Assembly: GCA_963704405.1 (NCBI GenBank)
Contig: OY969903.1
Span: forward strand, 3,968,001 to 4,032,000
Reading direction: 5' to 3'
Origin: MFD01213-c1 sp963704405
GTDB lineage: Bacteria > Planctomycetota > Phycisphaerae > Tepidisphaerales > Tepidisphaeraceae
DNA length: 64,000 nt
This document shows positions 10,325 to 16,760 of the stretch, piece by piece. The translations under genes were made by a program, and so were the position numbers. Under the pieces are notes generated by a model, which had not been told where the DNA came from, searched no databases, and saw nothing but the letters and a program-made list of their open reading frames with translations. Every line of letters begins with the position of its first letter. Within the stretch, counting starts at the first letter, position 1.

Positions 10325-10882
10325 TTATTGCTGCACCAATGCAATTTTATCGATGTCGAGGTCATAAAGGCTGACGATTTTACCGCCATCGACCTGGGGA
10401 CGGACGTGGAGGGTGCCTTCCATGGTGGCGAAAGAACCGCTGTAATTCGGGACGGTGCCTCCCTTTGGGGCGTGGGCGAAGACGCGTTCCTGGACTTTGG
10501 GGGGGCCGCCGAAGCAGCATTTGGCGATGTTGTAAACGAACTGGAATTCGGGGATTTCGTCGCCGGCGTAGTTGGTGACGTAGGGGTAGCCCTGGAGGAT
10601 GACCTTTTTGCCGTCTAATTCGCGGTAGCGCGGGGGGACATCTTTGAGGGTGCCGTTGACTTCATCGAAGGGAAAATTGCCGAGGGCTTTGAGATCCACT
10701 TCAGCGACATCGCCGACTTTTTTCACACCGCCGTTCATGGCGGCTTCGACATACATATAGACGGGATAACCAATCAGGAACATGACGACCGCCGCGACGG
10801 CGATCATGCGGAAGTTGATGCGTTCGCTTAGCGGCACTTTGGGAGAGGGCTTTTGCGATTTGTTGACTACTGCTGAATCCAT
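10325..10882 (-). CDS. Membrane-anchored DUF3299-like protein
   Basis: A protein of 185 residues with one N-terminal transmembrane helix (about 26-48), then a domain with the core CCFGGPP motif. That core matches the CCYGQPP core of the adjacent protein at 10937-11707 and the C-x-G-x-PP signature I associate with DUF3299. It follows that gene on the same strand with a 54-base gap and is probably co-transcribed. In other bacteria DUF3299 proteins sit beside LolD/FtsX-type ABC transporters, as here; zinc-related roles have been suggested in Vibrio, and applying that here is inference. Confidence 0.65.
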   Translation of the reverse strand: MDSAVVNKSQKPSPKVPLSERINFRMIAVAAVVMFLIGYPVYMYVEAAMNGGVKKVGDVAEVDLKALGNFPFDEVNGTLKDVPPRYRELDGKKVILQGYPYVTNYAGDEIPEFQFVYNIAKCCFGGPPKVQERVFAHAPKGGTVPNYSGSFATMEGTLHVRPQVDGGKIVSLYDLDIDKIALVQQ

Positions 10883-10936
10883 ATCCAGACCTCCGGGTGA
10901 CTTGCCAGAAAAGCGGCTTTCCAGATGTTATATGCG

Positions 10937-11707
10937 CTACTTGGCCGCGGGTTTCACGCTGGAGGTTTCGACCTCAAAAAGGCTGACAATGAAGCCGTCC
11001 TCCTTCTTTTCTTCGACGTTCAGTTTTCCCTGCACGACAATCTCGTCAGGATAATAGCTGACCGCTTTGCCTTTGGGGCAGTTGACCACAATAGTGTGCT
11101 GAATCTGCGGCGGCTGACCATAACAACAGGCAAACAGGCTGGGAACCAGGGCAAACTTGGAGATATTTTCGGCCTGATCCATGGGGATCATGAAACCGTG
11201 AAGGCGGACGGTGGCGCCATTAAGCTGCTTCACATCGTCAGGGATGGGGCTGCCGTGCTCGGCGTCGAATTCAAAATTACCAAGATCTTTGATGTTCATG
11301 TCGAGGACTTCACCGGGCCTGGGGGCAGGGTGCGGCTTGCGATCAGCCCCCGTAGGAATAGGCGGCGGGCCGGGGGGGACGGTGAGGCTGGCATCGCCAA
11401 CGGACGTCACACCAATATTGGCGCCACCAGCGGAGGCGACCTGAACATTGGCATTTTTCTGACAGACGCGGATCTGCTCCTGAACCATCGCCAGCTTATC
11501 GGCCTGAGCCGGCTGATCTTTTATTTCAGTCGCCAGCTTCTGGAGCATGGGAAGAGCAACGGAAAATTCCGAGCGATTAAAGGCCTGGGTAGTGCGCAGT
11601 TCAAGAGCGGCGGGGTCACTGGACGTGGACGCCACCGGCTGGGTGGCTTGGGCGGTGGCGAGCCCGGCTGACAGAAGCAATATGCTGAGTGATACACATG
11701 CTCGCAT
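10937..11707 (-). CDS. Exported DUF3299-like protein
   Basis: A protein of 256 residues with an N-terminal signal peptide (MRACVSLSILLLSAGLATAQ), a short helical region (about residues 35-90), a Pro-rich linker, and a C-terminal DUF3299-like domain with FACCYGQPPQIQHTI. ATG at 11707 is preceded by AGAGGAA at proper spacing. Upstream on the same strand lies a remnant of the ftsX 3' end, so before the cassette array appeared this gene probably followed the permease gene directly. It likely acts in the periplasm with the ABC module at 14.3-16.7 kb. Confidence 0.7.
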   Translation of the reverse strand: MRACVSLSILLLSAGLATAQATQPVASTSSDPAALELRTTQAFNRSEFSVALPMLQKLATEIKDQPAQADKLAMVQEQIRVCQKNANVQVASAGGANIGVTSVGDASLTVPPGPPPIPTGADRKPHPAPRPGEVLDMNIKDLGNFEFDAEHGSPIPDDVKQLNGATVRLHGFMIPMDQAENISKFALVPSLFACCYGQPPQIQHTIVVNCPKGKAVSYYPDEIVVQGKLNVEEKKEDGFIVSLFEVETSSVKPAAK

Positions 11708-11766
11708 GAAATTCCTCTTTAGTCTTGCGCGTGCGTAATAATCGGTCCCGCTTATGAGCATACCTT

Positions 11767-11892
11767 TTAAGCCGCCGACAGGTTCGTTGCGACGGGGGTT
11801 CGGTAGGCTTTCATCGCTGGGACCAGGCCGGCGATCAGGGCGATAACGATGACCGCCAGTAAGTATAGCCATTCCCAGGCGTGGGTGCGGAG
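11767..11892 (-). pseudogene. Duplicated 3' end of the FtsX permease gene
   Basis: About 126 bases match the last 126 bases of the permease gene at 14317-14442 (about 115 identical by hand count), including the stop codon and the C-terminal peptide ending RTPVATNLSAA. Homology stops abruptly after 11892. The two copies are in direct orientation and bracket the attC array. Confidence 0.85.
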
Positions 11893-11894
11893 TA

Positions 11895-11932
11895 AGGTAT
11901 CCATGGCGAGACGGGTCTTGTCATGGATACCT
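11895..11932. repeat. Inverted repeat at array edge
   Basis: AGGTATCCATG and CATGGATACCT form an 11-bp perfect inverted repeat immediately outside the duplicated ftsX end, followed by ACCTAAC (GTTAGGT on the minus strand, a match to the integron core GTTRRRY). It may be the outer junction of the cassette array. Confidence 0.4.
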
Positions 11933-11961
11933 AACTCCACCGGGCGTTGTGGGGCAGTTGG

Positions 11962-12064
11962 GGCATAACGGACCAGCATTGAACGGCCGGCCGGGCGATC
12001 GACCGTTTCACGATTCATAGGGACCGTTCCGCCCGGCCGATCCGTTCCAGTGCGTGGTTATGCC
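11962..12064 (-). repeat. attC-like site 1
   Basis: Outer core sites GGCATAAC (11962-11969) and GTTATGCC (12057-12064) are perfect complements. Inside, GAACGGCCGGCCGGGCG pairs with GCCCGGCCGATCCGTTC, leaving an unpaired base as in attC L-boxes. The stop codon of the gene at 12058-12519 lies in the core. Confidence 0.8.
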
Positions 12065-12519
12065 CGGCCGAAGTTCAGAAATCTCTTTATCCAAGAAGCC
12101 TCAACTGCCTCGAACCCGGCACGCCGACGTTCGCGCGACGGGTCGTGCGGCCAGCACTCGACATGATTCAAACTCAATCCCGTGCGACCGTCCTGGGTGA
12201 TCGCGATGGCAATGCCACACGTGAACTTCTCTGCTCCGTGGGGATAGCGACCATCCTCGAAGAAAGACAAACGCCCCTCGATCGAGTCCAGATCAAATTT
12301 GATGAACTTGTCGGTAACCGCGTTCGAGCCGGTGATCTCGCAGCCGTAAATCTTGATCAGTCGTCCGGGATAGATTTTGAAGCTGAACTTCGGCTTGCCC
12401 TCTCGCTGGGAGGCGGCGCAGAGCATCCCAATGCCCCAATAGCCCGCAATGTCGTTGTTGCGCGAGCTGAGGTAGGCACAGAGCGACCTCGCGAGGGAAT
12501 TCATCTCACGGCGTTTCAT
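12058..12519 (-). CDS. Cassette-borne protein of unknown function
   Basis: A protein of 153 residues with no motif I recognise, no signal peptide and no membrane segment; a central region (FSFKIYPGRLIKIYG...) looks beta-rich. The stop TAA lies inside the attC core at 12057-12064. ATG at 12519 follows the next attC by about 10 bases; a second ATG six codons in is preceded by a weak GTGAG. It is probably an integron cassette gene; most such genes have no known homologues. Confidence 0.6.
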   Translation of the reverse strand: MKRREMNSLARSLCAYLSSRNNDIAGYWGIGMLCAASQREGKPKFSFKIYPGRLIKIYGCEITGSNAVTDKFIKFDLDSIEGRLSFFEDGRYPHGAEKFTCGIAIAITQDGRTGLSLNHVECWPHDPSRERRRAGFEAVEASWIKRFLNFGRA

Positions 12520-12528
12520 AAGACGTAG

Positions 12529-12629
12529 GGCATAACGTAATGCCGTTCACTGGCCGCGGCGGCGCACGCGCGACGCCCGACCGCAAGTAAAGTATACCGC
12601 CGCCGCGGTCCGCTCCAGAGAACCCATGC
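12529..12629 (-). repeat. attC-like site 2
   Basis: Core GGCATAAC (12529-12536). The arm CTGGCCGCGGCGGCG pairs with the region CGCCGCCGCGGTCCGCTCCAG across a loop. The other core (near 12624, CCCATGC) has diverged from GTTATGC. Confidence 0.7.
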
Positions 12630-12805
12630 AAGCCGAGCGCTCCTCGCGAGCGAGTCGGTGTGGTGCGTGATCATCAGCCGCTAGGCTGAGTCACATTCAT
12701 GAGCGAGGTCGTCGCCGAAGCGGCGCCTCAATCACCTTCTTAGCTCGAAAGGAGCACTTGCCATGCATGGGACTTCTGTTACGCCGGCCGTCACTTCAAG
12801 ATCAC
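12630..12805. other. Cassette segment without an evident gene
   Basis: About 175 bases between two attC-like sites. The longest minus-strand frames are around ten codons. Empty or promoter-only cassettes are known in integrons; I see no convincing promoter. Confidence 0.5.
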
Positions 12806-12904
12806 GAATAACGGAATGCCATTGAACGGCCGGGGCGGCACACTCGCGACGCTCGACCACGAGTGCAGTCTACCACCGCCACAGTCCGCTCCAGCGGGTT
12901 ATTC
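12806..12904 (-). repeat. attC-like site 3
   Basis: Cores GAATAAC (12806-12812) and GTTATTC (12898-12904) are perfect complements but differ from the other sites' GCATAAC, as expected for R'' and R' that co-vary. Inner arms GGCCGGGGCGGCA and CCACCGCCACAGTCC pair imperfectly. Confidence 0.75.
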
Positions 12905-13120
12905 CTCTCGCCCGGATCGTCGGAAGATGCCTACGACGATTTCGATGAATCCCGCGACACCGATCTCCAGGAAGTAGCTCATGATCGCCCAAAACGCTTT
13001 TTCGGGTGGCGGACCGGTCTTCTGCCAAGCGACGACGAGTGCGATCGCAAGCATGCCGATGTGCAGTGCAGCCAGCGCGACCTGCCCGCGCGTCGATTTC
13101 GGTAGAGCGAAGAGAGGCAT
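12899..13120 (-). CDS. Small two-helix membrane protein (cassette gene)
   Basis: A protein of 73 residues with two predicted transmembrane helices (about residues 11-29 and 41-62) and a charged tail. Its ATG is the ATG of the core GTTATGCC of the next attC, and its TAA lies in the core of site 3, so the gene fills its cassette from edge to edge. A longer reading with 21 extra N-terminal residues exists but would run through the attC hairpin. Function unknown; no family recognised. Confidence 0.65.
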   Translation of the reverse strand: MPLFALPKSTRGQVALAALHIGMLAIALVVAWQKTGPPPEKAFWAIMSYFLEIGVAGFIEIVVGIFRRSGREE

Positions 13121-13225
13121 AACGGATGACAATCTCTGGCGGGTCACGCGACGCGCCGAAGGACATTGTACCGAAGGAACCAATCGCCGCGACGCGGACC
13201 CGTCCAGAGCATTGGCTGGTTCTGC
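13116..13225 (-). repeat. attC-like site 4
   Basis: Core GGCATAAC (13116-13123) with partner GGTTCTGC (13218-13225). The arm CTCTGGCGGGTCACGCG pairs with CGCGGACCCGTCCAGAG with one bulged base, the strongest arm pairing of the five sites. Confidence 0.75.
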
Positions 13226-13262
13226 AGCGGCCGGTGAGCGATAACTGCCGATTACCAGTGGA

Positions 13263-13715
13263 CTACTTACTCACACTAACGAGCGAAATCTGGCTCACTT
13301 TGACATAATCGCCATCCATCTTTTCCGCCGCAGGAAGTACAGATAACAGCAAAGTTCTGTCTGGACCGCGATCCAACGTACCAATCACATCCGAGTGATG
13401 CTCGCCAGTGGCGGTGATCACATAGTCGGCACGGAGATCGATGAGGCCAGATTTCGGTTCGTCGATCACCTTCAAATCGGCGGAAATCATCGCATGGGAA
13501 TTCAGAAGACGCCAGGTTGCATTTTGGCCATCGCGGAACGTCAGTTCTGCCTTGACGCCGTCCTTCTCCCCCGTCCACTTCGCGGAGAGTTCGCTGCTCG
13601 TAAGAACGGTGGGCTGCGTGGTCGCGGCGATGGAACGCGTAGTCGATTCGTCAGCAAAGGCCGTTGCGACGAATGTTCCGATGAAGACCGCGGTCAGCAA
13701 ACGAATCGTGAACAT
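13263..13715 (-). CDS. Secreted protein of unknown function (cassette gene)
   Basis: A protein of 150 residues with an N-terminal signal peptide (MFTIRLLTAVFIGTFVATAFA) and a mature domain of about 110 residues that looks all-beta (SAKWTGEKDGVKAELTFRDG...). The layout resembles the small exported lipocalin-like or TIGR03067-like proteins common in planctomycetes, but that is a guess. GGAAGGAA precedes the ATG. The exported product suggests that this cassette was recruited from a related host. Confidence 0.65.
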   Translation of the reverse strand: MFTIRLLTAVFIGTFVATAFADESTTRSIAATTQPTVLTSSELSAKWTGEKDGVKAELTFRDGQNATWRLLNSHAMISADLKVIDEPKSGLIDLRADYVITATGEHHSDVIGTLDRGPDRTLLLSVLPAAEKMDGDYVKVSQISLVSVSK

Positions 13716-13735
13716 GTGTTCCTTCCGCTTTAGAA

Positions 13736-13832
13736 TGTAAGGGCCGATCAGTGGCCGAGCCGGCGCCTCGCCGGCTCTGGAACCGCAAGAAGCTTACCCG
13801 CCGGCTCGGTCCACTGCATTGGCGAGTTATGC
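13736..13832 (-). repeat. attC-like site 5
   Basis: Core GTTATGC (13826-13832). Arms CAGTGGCCGAGCCGGCG and CCGGCTCGGTCCACTG pair almost perfectly with a single bulge. The second core near 13736 (ATGTAAG) is diverged. Confidence 0.7.
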
Positions 13833-14174
13833 AGCCGCGGCGGCGAGCCCTGATTGCTTGCCTGGTTCCGTTTCCCGCCAAGAGCCTGCGCCCGCATCAT
13901 CCAATTCGACAAGCAAGTCCGGAAGATTTGGCGAGGTCACGCGGATCAGGAGCGACGCGCCTCGCGTCAACTCAACTTTGCTCTCACCGACTTCCTTTTG
14001 CGCGAACAGAGCGCGAGCCACGGATGAAGCGAATAACGCCGGATTGCGAGCAAGCACCATGAAAACACACTCGCCGGCCGAAGCACCGTCGGCGACAGCG
14101 GTGAGCATGAAGCCGAGGTCGTCGCCCTCGAACGTTCTAAGCACGATGCACTTTGGTGGGTTCTTCTGCTGCAT
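13827..14174 (-). CDS. Cassette-borne protein of unknown function
   Basis: A protein of 115 residues with no signal peptide or membrane helix and no recognised motif (begins MQQKNPPKCIVLRTFEGDDLG; alternating strand and helix pattern). The stop TAA lies in the core of attC site 5. Between its start and the permease gene stop (14175-14316) there is no further attC-like hairpin and no gene, so this is the first cassette of the array as preserved. Confidence 0.6.
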   Translation of the reverse strand: MQQKNPPKCIVLRTFEGDDLGFMLTAVADGASAGECVFMVLARNPALFASSVARALFAQKEVGESKVELTRGASLLIRVTSPNLPDLLVELDDAGAGSWRETEPGKQSGLAAAAA

Positions 14175-14316
14175 AATCTATGATTAGTCTGACCGCTGCA
14201 ACCTGGCAGGGACGCGTTCGTTCAAGTTTCTCTCCTCCCATTTGGCCCGTCAAATCCAAAACAGATTTGGGTTGACAGCCTCCGAAATGTTCGGGGCGAT
14301 GGCTCATTATGAGCAA

Positions 14317-15693
14317 TTAAGCCGCCGACAGGTTTGTTGCGACGGGGGTTCGGTAGGCTTTGAGCGCCGGGACCAAGCCGGCGATCAGGGCGATGAGGAT
14401 GACCGCCAGTAAGTATAGCCATTCCCAGCCATCAGTGCGGAGCCAGTTGATGTGTTGGCCGACGATCTGGTTGAAATAAAAGGATGCCAGGGCGCCCAGG
14501 GCGTGGCCGATGAGCAGGCCGAGCAGGCCGCCGAAGAGGCCGATCAGGGCGGATTCTATGCAGATCAAGAGCAGAACGCGGGTTCGGGTTGCGCCCAGGG
14601 CGCGGAGAATGGCAATTTCGCGCAGGCGGGCGGAGACGGAATTGTAGATGCTGACAAGGATGCCGACGCCGGCAACGACGGTGACCAGGAGCGCGATCAG
14701 CAGCAGGACCAGGCTGGGGCCGCTGAGGAACTGGGTGAAGAACTGGCGCATCACCAAGGCAGGATTGACGGCCATGGCTTCGTTGAGATTGTTCACGTCG
14801 TACATAAGGCGCTGGGCGCTAAAGTCGCTGCGGGCTTTGACGAGAATTGCGGAAACTTCCCAGGCTTCGGGGTCGAGCAACAGATGGAAGGTGCCATCGG
14901 GGTCCTGGGTGTAGACCTTGATGGTGTCCGGGTCGGCATCCTGCCTGGGAGGGGGAAGGCCTTTGTGGAGATAGAGCTGGTACAGCATGCCGATTTCATG
15001 TTCGGCGATGGTGTAGAGGCTTTCGAAAGGAATGAAAACGCTGCGATCGTTGGCGGTGTGGGTGCGGTTGAGGATGCCGACAACGGTCCAGACGGTGGGA
15101 TGGATGTCGGGGGTTTCGCCGGGTTTGGGGAAGCCGTGGGTGGCCTGGAAAGTGCTGCCGATTTTCAAATCAGACTGGGCGGCGACATCGGAACCGATGA
15201 CGGCTTCGAATTTATGGGGGAGAAAATCGCGGCCACCAGGGGCGATTTCGTAGCGCTGGTCGGGGCGGTATTCGATTACTTTTTCAGGGGGGAGGGGTTT
15301 GCCGTCGTCGTCAAATCCGAAGAGGTTTGGGGTGGTGCCGACGATGGGATATTTGCCCTGGTAGGAGTCGCCGACGACGAGCGGGACGGCGAGGCGGACG
15401 TATTGGCGATATTGCGGGGCATGCAGCATCTGCTGATAGAGCGAGAACGGGAGGTTCCCGGGGCTGACGTCGAGGTGATAGACGGTGTTCATCACCAGTT
15501 GGGTGCCGGAGCCTTTTTTTCCGATGATGACGTCGTAGCCGTACTCTTTCTGGCCGAAGAGCGCGCCGGATTCGCGGCGCAGGATGATGATGGCGATGGC
15601 CAGGGCCACGCCGAGGGTGACGGAAAGGAGGGTGAGCCAGGTGCCCAGGGCACGTTGACGCATTTGCTTGAGGACTAGTTGGAAGAGGTTCAT
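14317..15693 (-). CDS. FtsX/MacB-type ABC transporter permease
   Basis: A protein of 458 residues. One N-terminal transmembrane helix (about 17-38), a large periplasmic MacB-PCD-like domain (about 45-310), and three C-terminal helices (about 325-352, 375-400, 425-446), the layout of LolC/MacB/FtsX permeases. The cytoplasmic ARLREIAILRALGATRTRV segment before the third helix is the family coupling signature. Its ATPase partner is encoded upstream at 15998-16678 and DUF3299-like partners lie beyond the cassette array. Probably moves lipoproteins, peptides or metal-related ligands across the envelope; substrate unknown. Confidence 0.88.
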   Translation of the reverse strand: MNLFQLVLKQMRQRALGTWLTLLSVTLGVALAIAIIILRRESGALFGQKEYGYDVIIGKKGSGTQLVMNTVYHLDVSPGNLPFSLYQQMLHAPQYRQYVRLAVPLVVGDSYQGKYPIVGTTPNLFGFDDDGKPLPPEKVIEYRPDQRYEIAPGGRDFLPHKFEAVIGSDVAAQSDLKIGSTFQATHGFPKPGETPDIHPTVWTVVGILNRTHTANDRSVFIPFESLYTIAEHEIGMLYQLYLHKGLPPPRQDADPDTIKVYTQDPDGTFHLLLDPEAWEVSAILVKARSDFSAQRLMYDVNNLNEAMAVNPALVMRQFFTQFLSGPSLVLLLIALLVTVVAGVGILVSIYNSVSARLREIAILRALGATRTRVLLLICIESALIGLFGGLLGLLIGHALGALASFYFNQIVGQHINWLRTDGWEWLYLLAVILIALIAGLVPALKAYRTPVATNLSAA

Positions 15694-15743
15694 GGGTATT
15701 TAGTTGAGGGCAGGAAAGCTAAAAGAGTATCAGAGGTTCTTAA

Positions 15744-15890
15744 AGCTCCTAACAAAACAGGAGGAAAATGAACGCAGAGTCGCGGAGGCCGCGGAGGTAA
15801 AATGCGGAGAAAACAAGGAAAAACATAGCCCTCTCTGTTCTACCTCCGCGGCCTCCGTGACTCTGCGTTCGTCCATGTCTGTTAGGAGCT
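15744..15890. repeat. Palindromic interspersed repeat, family 1, copy A
   Basis: About 147 bases with ends AGCTCCTAACA and TGTTAGGAGCT and long inner arms (GAACGCAGAGTCGCGGAGGC against GCCTCCGTGACTCTGCGTTC). A nearly identical copy sits at 57607-57752. It has no coding capacity and lies between the permease and ATPase genes of one module. MITE-like, but no target duplication is evident. Confidence 0.85.
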
Positions 15891-15997
15891 CTTAGTCACT
15901 CGATGAAGCTCGCCGAAGTCAGGTGCATACAGATTCACACAGACGAAGCAGACCTTTTTGCAGCACGGGCGAGGCGCCGGCGCTGCGGTTTGGTTGT

Positions 15998-16678
15998 TTA
16001 TACTGTTGCCATATTTGCTGCGCGATTCAGTTCGCTGAGCACGACGGCTCGGGGTAATTGCCTGGTGATCTGGGGATCGTGGCTGACCAGGAGCAGACTG
16101 GAGCCGACTTCTGTGCAGAGCTTGCGGATCAGGTCCAGGGCCTGCTGGGCGTTCTTTGCATCCAGTGCGCCGGTGGGTTCGTCGGCTAAGACGAGTTTGG
16201 GGCGGTTGGCCAGGGCCCTGGCGATGGCGACGCGCTGTTGCTGGCCTACGGATAATTTTGCAGGTTTGTAGTTTAAGCGGTCGGCGAGGCCGACTTCTTC
16301 TAATAGGTGTTTGGCCCAGGCGGGGTCGGGAGCGCGGCCGGTGAACGTCATGCCGAGCTGGACATTTTCCAGGGCGGTAAAGCCGGGGAGGAGATGGTGG
16401 GTTTGGAAGATGTAGCCGATGTTACGACCGCGGAAGACATCCCGGCTGGCTTCGGGGAGGGCGGCGATATCGATGTCGCCGAAGAGAATCTGGCCGGAAT
16501 CAGGGGCGAGGATGCCGGCGATGAGGTGGAGAAGGGTGGTCTTGCCTGAGCCGCTGCTGCCGACGAGGGCGACCTGCTCGGCGTCGGCGAGGTCGAAACG
16601 TTCGATGTCGATCACGGGGACAATGGTGGCGTCAGGGGCAACGTATTGTTTCTTAAGCTGGTTGAGCTGAACGGGCAT
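15998..16678 (-). CDS. LolD/MacB-type ABC transporter ATP-binding protein
   Basis: A protein of 226 residues with Walker A GSSGSGKTT, Q-loop FQTHHLLPG, signature LSVGQQQR (Val replaces the usual Gly after Ser), Walker B LVLADEPTGALD and H-loop LLVSHD. Start ATG at 16678 gives the standard family N terminus (MPVQLNQLKKQY); the frame is open further upstream without support. It forms a complex with the permease at 14317-15693; the two genes are separated by the family 1 repeat. It follows the ABC-F gene on the same strand. Confidence 0.92.
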   Translation of the reverse strand: MPVQLNQLKKQYVAPDATIVPVIDIERFDLADAEQVALVGSSGSGKTTLLHLIAGILAPDSGQILFGDIDIAALPEASRDVFRGRNIGYIFQTHHLLPGFTALENVQLGMTFTGRAPDPAWAKHLLEEVGLADRLNYKPAKLSVGQQQRVAIARALANRPKLVLADEPTGALDAKNAQQALDLIRKLCTEVGSSLLLVSHDPQITRQLPRAVVLSELNRAANMATV

Positions 16679-16760
16679 TGGCGTCTCGGGTTTGGAGGCA
16701 TTGCGTGTAATCGGCGAATGCGCCGCAATGGCAAAAGTTTCAGTGTCCTTAAGTAAAGGA

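Larger units (their letters stand above)
11962..14174 (-). mobile_element. Integron-type cassette array without integrase (CALIN-like)
   Basis: Five attC-like hairpins separate four short minus-strand genes and one ORF-less segment, all in the same orientation, as in integron cassette arrays. Three genes have their TAA stop inside the GCATAAC or GAATAAC core site, and one gene starts with the ATG of the GTTATGCC core; both overlaps are typical of cassettes. No tyrosine integron integrase or attI is seen in the window, so this is a cluster of attC sites lacking an integrase. It is inserted between ftsX and its DUF3299-like partner and bracketed by two ftsX 3' ends. Confidence 0.75.

Noticed and set aside
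11962..14316. Integron integrase or attI at the array
   Set aside because: No tyrosine recombinase motif in any frame of this interval; the integrase remnant at 33.2 kb is phage-type and unrelated in position.
14452..15678. 408-codon plus-strand open frame
   Set aside because: Antisense to the clear FtsX permease gene; biased composition (Gly, Asp, Glu, Ala) typical of GC-rich shadow frames and no family motif.
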